A model generated the notes under the pieces. That model ran no database searches. It had not been told where the DNA came from and was given only the letters and a program-made list of their open reading frames with translations. From Alteromonas pelagimontana (GTDB lineage Bacteria > Pseudomonadota > Gammaproteobacteria > Enterobacterales > Alteromonadaceae): DNA of 64,000 nucleotides. The DNA lies in NCBI RefSeq assembly GCF_002499975.2, contig NZ_CP052766.1, forward strand, positions 3,596,001 to 3,660,000, in the 5' to 3' direction. The position numbers and the translations under genes are program-made. This document shows positions 57,052 through 64,000 of this stretch, in pieces; within the stretch, counting starts at the first letter, position 1; each line of letters starts with the position of its first letter.

Positions 57052-57412
57052 CGGTATGTTTATCAGCCATTCTGGGATTATCAAAACGGTAACCTGACCG
57101 AAGAAGAATTCAAATCACGTTTTGCCGCTTCGAAATCCAGAGCGGCGAAAGCGCTTGGCAATACTCAGACCCAGGTTGTACTTCAATTGGTTCTGCAAAG
57201 ACTGTACACACTTCGAAACCAGCTTATTCATGGTGGTGCGACATGGAGCAGCAGAGTTAATCGAGACCAGCTAAGAGATGCTAATTGTTTTTTGCATCAG
57301 CTAGTGCCAGCACTACTCGATATCATGATGAAGAATCCCAACGAGCTTTGGGGTGATTCAAATTACCCTGTTGTTATGCCATAGAAGCGTGAGCGAGCTT
57401 ATAGCAGGTTAG

Positions 57413-57437
57413 AAAAAAGAGCACCCAGCGGGTGCTC
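57413..57437 (-). terminator. Terminator of the second two-helix membrane protein gene
   Basis: GAGCACCC-AGC-GGGTGCTC at 57419-57437. The minus-strand reading ends in a T-run. Confidence 0.8.
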
Positions 57438-57447
57438 CAAGAACATT

Positions 57448-57675
57448 CTATTTTTTTCGCAGCCTTGCACTTTGTAAGTGACAAGCAAGTGATAATAAAT
57501 AGATGAGTAAAATTAGCATATAGCCTCTTATTCCGGTAAACGGATAACTCTCTGCAACTTCGAACTGGGTTATCAGCTGTACAACAAAAATCACAAACAG
57601 AATGTCACCGATGGTCATCAGTTGTGAGCTAAGTACGTCAAACAATGCGCTAAAAAATTGTCGCCTACATTTCAT
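57448..57675 (-). CDS. Small two-helix membrane protein
   Basis: 75 residues, basic N-terminus (MKCRRQF), two hydrophobic helices ('IGDILFVIFVVQLI' and 'YMLILLIYLLSLACHL') and a basic tail RLRKK. It has GAGGAGAA-type ribosome-site sequence upstream and its own terminator. Size and layout match the protein at 45373-45633, although identity is low. Function unknown. Confidence 0.55.
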   Translation of the reverse strand: MKCRRQFFSALFDVLSSQLMTIGDILFVIFVVQLITQFEVAESYPFTGIRGYMLILLIYLLSLACHLQSARLRKK

Positions 57676-57750
57676 GAAGTTCTCCTCTTATGTCTTCAGC
57701 CTTAAAAAGGGCCGCTTGTGGAGAACTTTCGGCATAAACGAAGTAGGTGC

Positions 57751-57780
57751 AGATGTCAGTAGCCTTTCGAAATGACATCT
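57751..57780. promoter_or_regulatory. Inverted repeat upstream of hsdR
   Basis: Perfect 8-bp arms AGATGTCA / TGACATCT separated by 14 nt, about 165 bp before the hsdR start. Candidate binding site of an unknown regulator. Confidence 0.35.
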
Positions 57781-57942
57781 ACTCGGCATTCTGGTACTTT
57801 TACAACTGAACTAACGCCGCGACCAGGCTCGATAAAAGAACAATAAATTAAGGATTGATAGTTCATACGTAAAGGACACGTGTTCCCACCTAGTTTAGAT
57901 AAGTCTGAACCAGTCCTTGGTATGAGTAGCATCGAGGTAATC

Positions 57943-60387
57943 ATGAGTTCAGTGAACAAAAAAGCGCTATCAGAAACGGACATCATTTCTAAGTTCATCA
58001 TGCCTGCTGTTAAACAAGCAGGGTGGGATGATATGACCCAGATTCGGCAGGAAGTAAAACTGCGTGATGGCAAAGTCGTCGTTCGAGGAATGGTGGCTGC
58101 CCGTAAAAAAGTAAAATCCGCTGATATTGTTCTTTATCACAAACCCTCAATGCCCCTGGCTGTTATAGAAGCCAAAGCCAATAAGCATGATATCGGTAAA
58201 GGAATGCAGCAAGGGCTGGATTACGCCAAGTTACTTGATGTGCCTTTTATCTTCGCCAGTAATGGCGATGGTTTTATTTTTCATGACAAAACGAATCCTC
58301 AGCAGCTTGAAACCGAAATCAAGTTAGAAGACTTTCCAACACCTGCGCAGCTCTGGGCTAAATACTGTACGTTCAAAGGCTATAAATATTCTCAGTTACC
58401 TATCATCACTCAGGATTACTACGATGACGGCTCTGGCAAATCCCCTCGTTACTATCAGTTACAGGCAATCAACAGAACAGTAGAAGCTGTATCGGCTGGG
58501 CAGGATCGTATTCTGCTGGTAATGGCAACAGGCACAGGTAAAACCTATACCGCCTTTCAAATAATTTGGCGATTGTGGAAAGCCAAAGCGAAGAAGCGTG
58601 TTTTATTCCTCGCAGACCGGAATGTTCTGGTAGATCAAACCCGTATTAACGACTTTCAGCCATTCGGTCAGGCGATGACTAAAATCACTGGCAGAAAAGT
58701 CGATCCCGCTTACGAAGTTCACCTTGCGCTATATCAGGCATTAACTGGCCCCGATGAAAGCCAGAAAGCTTACAAGCAAGTCGATCCTGATTTCTTCGAT
58801 CTTATCGTAATTGATGAGTGCCACAGAGGCAGTGCTTCAGAAGACAGTGCCTGGCGGGAAATTCTTGAATACTTTGGTTCAGCTACCCAGATTGGCTTAA
58901 CTGCTACACCCAAAGAAACCGATGAAGTGTCTAATATCGACTACTTTGGTGAGCCAGTTTATATGTACTCGCTAAAAGAAGGCATTGAAGACGGTTTTCT
59001 CGCCCCGTACAAAGTGGTTCGCGTGGATCTCGATATTGACTTGCAAGGCTGGCGACCAACCAAAGGGCAGGTTGATAAGCATGGCAACGAAGTTGAAGAC
59101 CGCATCTATAACCAGAAGGACTTTGACCGCACTTTAGTCATCGATGAGCGCACACAATTGGTGGCAGAGACGATTACCAATTACCTAAAGCGCACAGACC
59201 CACTGGCAAAAACAATTGTGTTCTGTAACGACATCGACCACGCCGAACGAATGCGCAGGGCGTTGATTAACTGTAACCCAGAACAGTATGCCAAAAGCGA
59301 TAAGTACGTAATGAAGATCACTGGTGATGATGCCATTGGTAAAGCCCAGTTAGATAACTTCATTAACCCAAAGCGCACTTATCCCGTTATCGCTACTACA
59401 TCTGAGCTTATGACAACGGGCGTTGATGCGAAAACCTGCAAGCTGGTAGTGCTCGATCAGAACATTCAGAGTATGACCAAGTTCAAACAAATCATCGGCA
59501 GAGGCACGCGTATCGATGATAAATTTGGCAAGCTCTGGTTCACCATCCTTGATTTCAAAAAAGCCACAGAGCTGTTTGCCGATGAGCGCTTCGACGGTAT
59601 TCCAGAAAAAGTCATCAGTACCAAGCCCAGTGATATCAATGATGCCGACTCTGATTTCGACGATATTTTAGAAGGGCATGACTCAGAGTATGAAACTGAA
59701 GACAATACAGATAACTCTGATAATCTCGGCAGCGATGATGACTTCGATTTTCCTGAAGGTGGAGAAGCACCTCAAACAGGCTGGGATGATGACGAAGAAA
59801 CGACTGTAACCAAATACCACATTAATGGTGTAGCAGTGAAGAAAGTGGGGGAGCGTGTTCAGTATTATGATGAAGACGGCAAACTCGTCACAGAATCGTT
59901 TAAAGACTACACCAAAAAAACACTCACCAAGTCCTTTGCGTCTCTTGATGAATTTATCAAGCGCTGGAATAGCTCTGAACGCAAGCAAGCGGTTATCGAC
60001 GAATTAGAATCTGAAGGCATCATTTGGGAAGTCCTTGAAGCAGAAATCGGGAAAGAGTTAGATCCCTTTGATATGATATGCCACGTTGTTTTCGACCATC
60101 CTCCGCTAACGCGCAAAGAACGCGCAAACAATGTTAAAAAGCGCAACTACTTCACCAAATATAGCGAAATGGCGCAGGCCGTTTTAAATGAACTGTTGAA
60201 TAAATACAGTGATGAGGGCGTAGAGGCTCTGGAAAGCAAAGATGCCCTTAAAACAGGTAAAGTTGTAGAGTTTGGCCGCCCCATCGAAATTGCCAAGAAA
60301 GGATTTGGCGGGCCAAAACAGTATGAAGCAGCCATAGCGGAACTGGAAAAAGCCATCTACAGCACCACACCAGATAAATCAGCCTGA
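57943..60387 (+). CDS. hsdR: Type I restriction enzyme, R (endonuclease/translocase) subunit
   Basis: 814 residues. The N-terminal PD-(D/E)XK nuclease is seen in '[22 protein letters not shown]'. The SF2 motor has 'MATGTGKT', 'VIDECHRG', 'GLTATP' and 'IIGRGTRID'. A very acidic stretch (about 565-620) separates the motor from the C-terminal HsdM-binding region. Start 57943 ([13 protein letters not shown]) has GAGG 8 nt upstream. It restricts DNA lacking the methylation made by the HsdM/HsdS encoded next. Confidence 0.95.
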   Translation: MSSVNKKALSETDIISKFIMPAVKQAGWDDMTQIRQEVKLRDGKVVVRGMVAARKKVKSADIVLYHKPSMPLAVIEAKANKHDIGKGMQQGLDYAKLLDVPFIFASNGDGFIFHDKTNPQQLETEIKLEDFPTPAQLWAKYCTFKGYKYSQLPIITQDYYDDGSGKSPRYYQLQAINRTVEAVSAGQDRILLVMATGTGKTYTAFQIIWRLWKAKAKKRVLFLADRNVLVDQTRINDFQPFGQAMTKITGRKVDPAYEVHLALYQALTGPDESQKAYKQVDPDFFDLIVIDECHRGSASEDSAWREILEYFGSATQIGLTATPKETDEVSNIDYFGEPVYMYSLKEGIEDGFLAPYKVVRVDLDIDLQGWRPTKGQVDKHGNEVEDRIYNQKDFDRTLVIDERTQLVAETITNYLKRTDPLAKTIVFCNDIDHAERMRRALINCNPEQYAKSDKYVMKITGDDAIGKAQLDNFINPKRTYPVIATTSELMTTGVDAKTCKLVVLDQNIQSMTKFKQIIGRGTRIDDKFGKLWFTILDFKKATELFADERFDGIPEKVISTKPSDINDADSDFDDILEGHDSEYETEDNTDNSDNLGSDDDFDFPEGGEAPQTGWDDDEETTVTKYHINGVAVKKVGERVQYYDEDGKLVTESFKDYTKKTLTKSFASLDEFIKRWNSSERKQAVIDELESEGIIWEVLEAEIGKELDPFDMICHVVFDHPPLTRKERANNVKKRNYFTKYSEMAQAVLNELLNKYSDEGVEALESKDALKTGKVVEFGRPIEIAKKGFGGPKQYEAAIAELEKAIYSTTPDKSA

Positions 60388-60431
60388 GCACCGCTCAGGC
60401 CGAACAATATAGAATCAGAGAATAAGAAAGT

Positions 60432-61907
60432 ATGTCTATCAGTACCGTTATTAAATCCATTCAGGACATCATGAGAAAAGACGCAGGCGTTGATGGTGAT
60501 GCTCAGCGCTTAGGCCAGATGTCATGGTTACTATTCTTAAAGATATTCGATGCCCAGGAAGAAGAGCTGGAATTTGAAATGGACGATTACCGTGAGCCAA
60601 TTCCGTCTCAGTACCTGTGGCGCAACTGGGCAGCCGATGATGAAGGGAGCACGGGCGACGAGCTGATGGAGTTTGTGAATGATGACTTATTCCCAGCGCT
60701 TAAAAACTTAACAGCACCCATCGATAGGAACCCGCGAGGCTTTATCGTGCGCGAAGCGTTCTCCGATGCCTTTAACTACATGAAGAATGGCACGCTGTTA
60801 CGCCAAGTGATCAACAAGTTAAATGAAGTAGACTTCACCGACTCTAAAGAACGCCACTTATTCGGTGATATCTACGAGCAAATTTTACGTGACTTACAAA
60901 GTGCGGGTAACGCAGGGGAATTCTATACACCTCGTGCAGTAACCCGTTTTATTGTAGACAGGGTAGATCCAAAACTGGGCGATAAAGTATTTGATCCGGC
61001 TTGTGGCACAGCTGGCTTTCTAGCCTGCTCCGTTGACCACGTAAAATCAAAATACGTAAAAACCGTAGCTGACCACAAAACACTGCAAAACCAAATTCAT
61101 GGTGTTGAGAAAAAGCAGTTACCGCATCTGTTAGCTACCACAAATATGATGTTGCACGGTATCGAAGTACCTGTGCAAATTAGGCACGACAACACCCTCA
61201 ACCGACCACTTTCAAACTGGGACAGCGAGTTTGATGTTATCGTTACTAATCCGCCATTCGGTGGCACTGAAGAAGATGGTATCGAAAAGAACTTCCCTTC
61301 AGATATGCAAACGCGTGAAACCGCCGACTTGTTCCTACAGCTCATCATCGAGGTGCTTAAAGACGGAGGCCGCGCCGCTGTAGTATTGCCAGACGGCACG
61401 CTGTTCGGTGAAGGTGTCAAAACCAAAATCAAAAAGCTACTTACAGAAGAATGTAATCTACACACCATAGTCAGGCTACCTAATGGTGTGTTTAACCCTT
61501 ACACAGGCATTAAAACCAACCTGCTGTTTTTCACCAAAGGGAAGCCAACCAAAGAGATTTGGTTTTACGAGCACCCATATCCAGACGGCGTGAAAAACTA
61601 CTCCAAAACTAAACCAATGAAGTTTGAAGAATTCAAAACTGAACAGGAATGGTGGGGCAAAGAGGAAGATGACTTTGCCAGTCGAGTAGAGAATGAACAA
61701 GCCTGGAAAATTTCAATCGAAGAAGTCATCGAACGAAACTTCAATCTGGATATTAAAAACCCACACGTTGGCGAAGTAGAAAGCCACGATCCTGACGAAC
61801 TGCTACAGCAATACGAAACACAACAGCAAGAAATTCAGGCATTGCGCGATCAGCTTAAAGGCATACTGGCGGAAGCTCTGTCATCAGGCGCTGAGGGCGA
61901 AGTCTAA
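60432..61907 (+). CDS. hsdM: Type I restriction-modification methyltransferase, M subunit
   Basis: 491 residues. An N-terminal HsdM helical domain is followed by the N6-adenine methylase core: SAM motif 'FDPACGTAGFLA' and catalytic 'VTNPPFGG'. It forms M2S with HsdS to methylate the target adenine. The stop overlaps the hsdS start (TAATG), and the gene follows hsdR by 44 bp. Confidence 0.96.
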   Translation: MSISTVIKSIQDIMRKDAGVDGDAQRLGQMSWLLFLKIFDAQEEELEFEMDDYREPIPSQYLWRNWAADDEGSTGDELMEFVNDDLFPALKNLTAPIDRNPRGFIVREAFSDAFNYMKNGTLLRQVINKLNEVDFTDSKERHLFGDIYEQILRDLQSAGNAGEFYTPRAVTRFIVDRVDPKLGDKVFDPACGTAGFLACSVDHVKSKYVKTVADHKTLQNQIHGVEKKQLPHLLATTNMMLHGIEVPVQIRHDNTLNRPLSNWDSEFDVIVTNPPFGGTEEDGIEKNFPSDMQTRETADLFLQLIIEVLKDGGRAAVVLPDGTLFGEGVKTKIKKLLTEECNLHTIVRLPNGVFNPYTGIKTNLLFFTKGKPTKEIWFYEHPYPDGVKNYSKTKPMKFEEFKTEQEWWGKEEDDFASRVENEQAWKISIEEVIERNFNLDIKNPHVGEVESHDPDELLQQYETQQQEIQALRDQLKGILAEALSSGAEGEV

Positions 61908-63640
61908 TGTCAGTAGAAAGTATCATTACTGAAAACCTGGATATCTGGACATCAGCAATCAAAACCAAGTCTGCGTCAGGGCGGGGTAGTTCAAACAAGC
62001 TTGAGCTTTATGGGATAAAAAAGCTGAGAGAGTTGATTTTAGAGTTAGCTGTAAGAGGAAAGCTTGTATCGCAGGAACAATCAGTTGAAAAAAATGATAG
62101 CTTTCTAAGTAGGCTTACTGCGAAATCTTTATGCACAGGAAGTGAAAGTAAACTAATAGTCCCTACAGGGTGGGCAATCTTTAAGATTAGAGATTTAGTT
62201 TCCAAACTTGGATCTGGAAGTACACCAAGGGGAGGAAAAAGTGCTTACGTTGAGTCTGGTATACCATTTCTGAGATCTCAAAATGTGTGGAACGACGGAG
62301 TTAAACTAGATGACGTCGTTTACATTAGTGATGAAGTGCATGAAAAGATGAGCAAAACTAAAGTCTTCCCTGGTGATATTTTGCTTAATATAACTGGAGC
62401 TTCTTTAGGCAGGACGACAGTTTTTCCTGATTTTTTAAAGGAAGCTAATGTTAGCCAACACGTTACGATTGTTAGGATGTGTGAACCAGAATTAACCAAC
62501 TGGGTTCATCTTGTACTCATGTCTCCCTTAATTCAAAAAGAAATCTGGGATAGACAGGTTGGAATGGCTATTGAGGGGTTGAGTAAGCGCACTTTTGAGA
62601 CTTTTGAAATCCCAATTCCACCTTTAAATGAGCAAGCTAGAATCGTAGAAAAAGTAAGAGAGTTGATGGCGCTATGTGACCAACTAGAGTCACAAACCGA
62701 AGCCAGTATCGAAGCGCATCAAACACTTGTTAAATCACTGTTAGAAACGCTCACCAACGCAAAAGATACTGACGAGCTAAACGAAAGCTGGCAGCGCATC
62801 AGCGAACATTTTGACGTGCTATTCACCACAGAGGACAGCATCGACCAGCTGAAACACACCATCCTGCAACTCGCAGTAATGGGCAAACTGGTAAAACAAG
62901 ATCCCAACGACGAACCCGCATCACAACTACTCGAACGCATTGCCGCAGAAAAAGAGCAGCTAATCAAAGATAAGAAAATCAAAAAACAAAAGCCGTTGCC
63001 GTCCATATCCGACGAAGAAAAGCCATTTGACCTCCCTGATGGGTGGGAGTGGGTAAAGTTCGACCACATAGCCAAAAATGAGAAAAATGCCTTAAAAGCT
63101 GGGCCATTCGGATCCGCACTGAAAAAAAGTTTTTACGTCGAAGATGGATACAAAATTTATGGTCAAGAACAGGTGATTTCTGGTGATGAAAATATAGGTG
63201 ATTATTACATTAATCAGGAAAAGTTTGAATCTCTGATTTCATGTAAAGTTCAACCAGGAGATATGCTGATAAGCTTGGTTGGTACGATTGGAAAGGTTCT
63301 CATTTTGTCACAAGAGGCTAGTCAAGGAATTATCAACCCTCGTTTAGTTAAACTAAGCCTGCACGATGATGTTAGTAGAGAATATATACGTATTGTGCTT
63401 GGTAGCCGACTGATACAAGAAGAGTTATTCGACAAGAGCCACGGTTCGACCATGAATGTTCTCAATCTCGGTTTGTTAAGACAACTAGTATTTCCTTTGC
63501 CTAAAGTTATAGAGCAAAAAAGGATTGTCACTAGAGTCCATGAGTTGCTGGCGTTATGTGATAATCTTACGTGCAAGTTTCAGGCACTACGAAAAGTTAA
63601 AATCAATATTTCACAAGCCTTCGTTAAACAGGTTAAATAA
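61907..63640 (+). CDS. hsdS: Type I restriction-modification specificity subunit S
   Basis: 577 residues with two target-recognition domains. TRD1 begins 'PTGWAIFKIRDLVSKLGSGSTP' and TRD2 'PDGWEWVKFDHIAKNEKNALK'. Each ends in a conserved helical spacer ('LNEQARIVEKVRELMALCDQLE' and 'IEQKRIVTRVHELLALCDNL'). The TRDs read one half-site each of a bipartite target. Both look complete, so the system should be functional. The recognition sequence cannot be read from this. Confidence 0.94.
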   Translation: MSVESIITENLDIWTSAIKTKSASGRGSSNKLELYGIKKLRELILELAVRGKLVSQEQSVEKNDSFLSRLTAKSLCTGSESKLIVPTGWAIFKIRDLVSKLGSGSTPRGGKSAYVESGIPFLRSQNVWNDGVKLDDVVYISDEVHEKMSKTKVFPGDILLNITGASLGRTTVFPDFLKEANVSQHVTIVRMCEPELTNWVHLVLMSPLIQKEIWDRQVGMAIEGLSKRTFETFEIPIPPLNEQARIVEKVRELMALCDQLESQTEASIEAHQTLVKSLLETLTNAKDTDELNESWQRISEHFDVLFTTEDSIDQLKHTILQLAVMGKLVKQDPNDEPASQLLERIAAEKEQLIKDKKIKKQKPLPSISDEEKPFDLPDGWEWVKFDHIAKNEKNALKAGPFGSALKKSFYVEDGYKIYGQEQVISGDENIGDYYINQEKFESLISCKVQPGDMLISLVGTIGKVLILSQEASQGIINPRLVKLSLHDDVSREYIRIVLGSRLIQEELFDKSHGSTMNVLNLGLLRQLVFPLPKVIEQKRIVTRVHELLALCDNLTCKFQALRKVKINISQAFVKQVK

Positions 63641-63813
63641 GTTTTGGCTAATTTGTTAAGGCTGTAAAACGAAAAAGCTTATAGTGCGATTGGTTAAACT
63701 GATTCTTGCCAACCCAATTGGGGAAGCAGCCGCTAGTCCACAATTTGACCAAGTGTATCCATATGGTTTGTCAAGTTGAATTATTAAATTAATAGACTTG
63801 TGCGAAGGCAATC

Positions 63814-64000
63814 ATGAAATCGAAATTAGATATTAAAGAAAAGATCCAAAATTTATTTGAGGATGATTCCTTTCCCTCACTGGTAGTCTTGGATGGGAAG
63901 TGGGGAACAGGCAAGACTGTCTACCTAAAAACGGAGTTTATCCCCAATGCTGATAGTGCAGTTTATGTTTCGGTTGCAGGCTTAAGAACCAGGGATGACT
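63814..64000 (+). CDS. P-loop NTPase, KAP-like (partial, runs off the window)
   Basis: The first 62 codons only: 'SLVVLDGKWGTGKTVYLKTEF' is a Walker A with the WGxGKT form typical of KAP-family NTPases, which are frequent in defence islands. AAGG lies upstream of ATG 63814. The rest of the gene lies beyond the right edge. Confidence 0.6.
   Translation, partial: MKSKLDIKEKIQNLFEDDSFPSLVVLDGKWGTGKTVYLKTEFIPNADSAVYVSVAGLRTRDD

Larger units (their letters stand above)
55636..57384 (+). pseudogene. HEPN-domain gene interrupted by an IS30 element
   Basis: The N-terminal half (55636-55965: 'DPDAKFIFLWIAFNAIYAQD' to 'SIRVLLNNQS') and C-terminal half (57052-57384: 'RYVYQPFWDYQNGNLTEEEFK' to 'NYPVVMP') join in frame into a 220-residue protein. 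The second half holds the HEPN nuclease signature 'LRNQLIHGGATW' (R-N-x3-H). Both ends of the gene look sound, so inactivation is recent. It lies 13 bp after the ASCH gene in the Zorya operon. Left alone, the N-terminal part reads on into the IS and stops at 56007. Confidence 0.85.
27117..64000. mobile_element. Putative integrative island with defence genes (right end outside window)
   Basis: The conserved dnaX-ybaB-recR order breaks after ybaB. What follows is a tyrosine recombinase with an excisionase-like gene, orphan small genes, umuDC, and at least five defence-type loci. The left attachment site is probably between 27117 and 28318, but no direct repeat can be identified without the right end. 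The exact boundary and whether this is one element or several are inferences. Confidence 0.55.

Overview
The window is chromosomal DNA from a marine gammaproteobacterium of the Alteromonadales, most likely Alteromonadaceae near Alteromonas or Salinimonas. The evidence is the signature of the complete 16S gene, the bamD / rluD-pgeF-clpB neighbourhood, PEP-CTERM sorting proteins beside a PrsT-like TPR protein, and an apt-dnaX-ybaB cluster. The genus call is a judgement from the sequence; no database was searched.

From 1 to about 27.1 kb the content is core genome. It holds a LON-domain protein, an ECF sigma factor with a ChrR-type zinc anti-sigma factor, bamD divergent from rluD-pgeF, and clpB behind a good sigma-32 promoter. 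A PrsT-like TPR protein and a PEP-CTERM protein follow, then pssA. One complete rRNA operon (16S, tRNA-Ala, tRNA-Ile, 23S, 5S; 12.6-19.2 kb) has three tandem promoters, boxA sites, RNase III processing stems and unusual spacer repeats. After it come an EF-hand lipoprotein, an unknown exported protein, a metallophore-type RiPP operon (EGKCG-repeat precursor, MNIO/DUF692 enzyme, DUF2063 partner), apt, dnaX with a candidate -1 frameshift site, and ybaB.

From about 27.1 kb to the right edge the sequence reads as an accessory island. recR, normally next after ybaB, is absent. Instead there is a tyrosine recombinase with a small helix-turn-helix (excisionase-like) gene. The left part of the island carries small unknown genes, an XRE repressor divergent from a PKD-domain lipoprotein, a second PEP-CTERM protein, and an SOS-regulated umuDC pair whose umuD is frameshifted.

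The right part is a defence island. It contains an unrecognised two-gene module (HEPN-motif protein plus PD-(D/E)XK protein), an Abi_C-like protein, a lipoprotein, and a run of very small membrane proteins around a DUF2442 gene. A winged-helix/nuclease-like protein sits beside about 450 bp of densely packed hairpins. Next is a complete type I Zorya system (zorA, zorB, zorC, zorD) followed at operon spacing by an ASCH-domain gene and a HEPN gene split by an IS30-family element. A complete type I restriction-modification operon (hsdR, hsdM, hsdS) and the start of a KAP-like P-loop NTPase close the window.

The best candidates for undescribed biology are the HEPN/PD-(D/E)XK pair (38628-41445), the Zorya-ASCH-HEPN operon, the micro-membrane-protein cluster (43963-45060), and the hairpin-rich segment (47392-47845).
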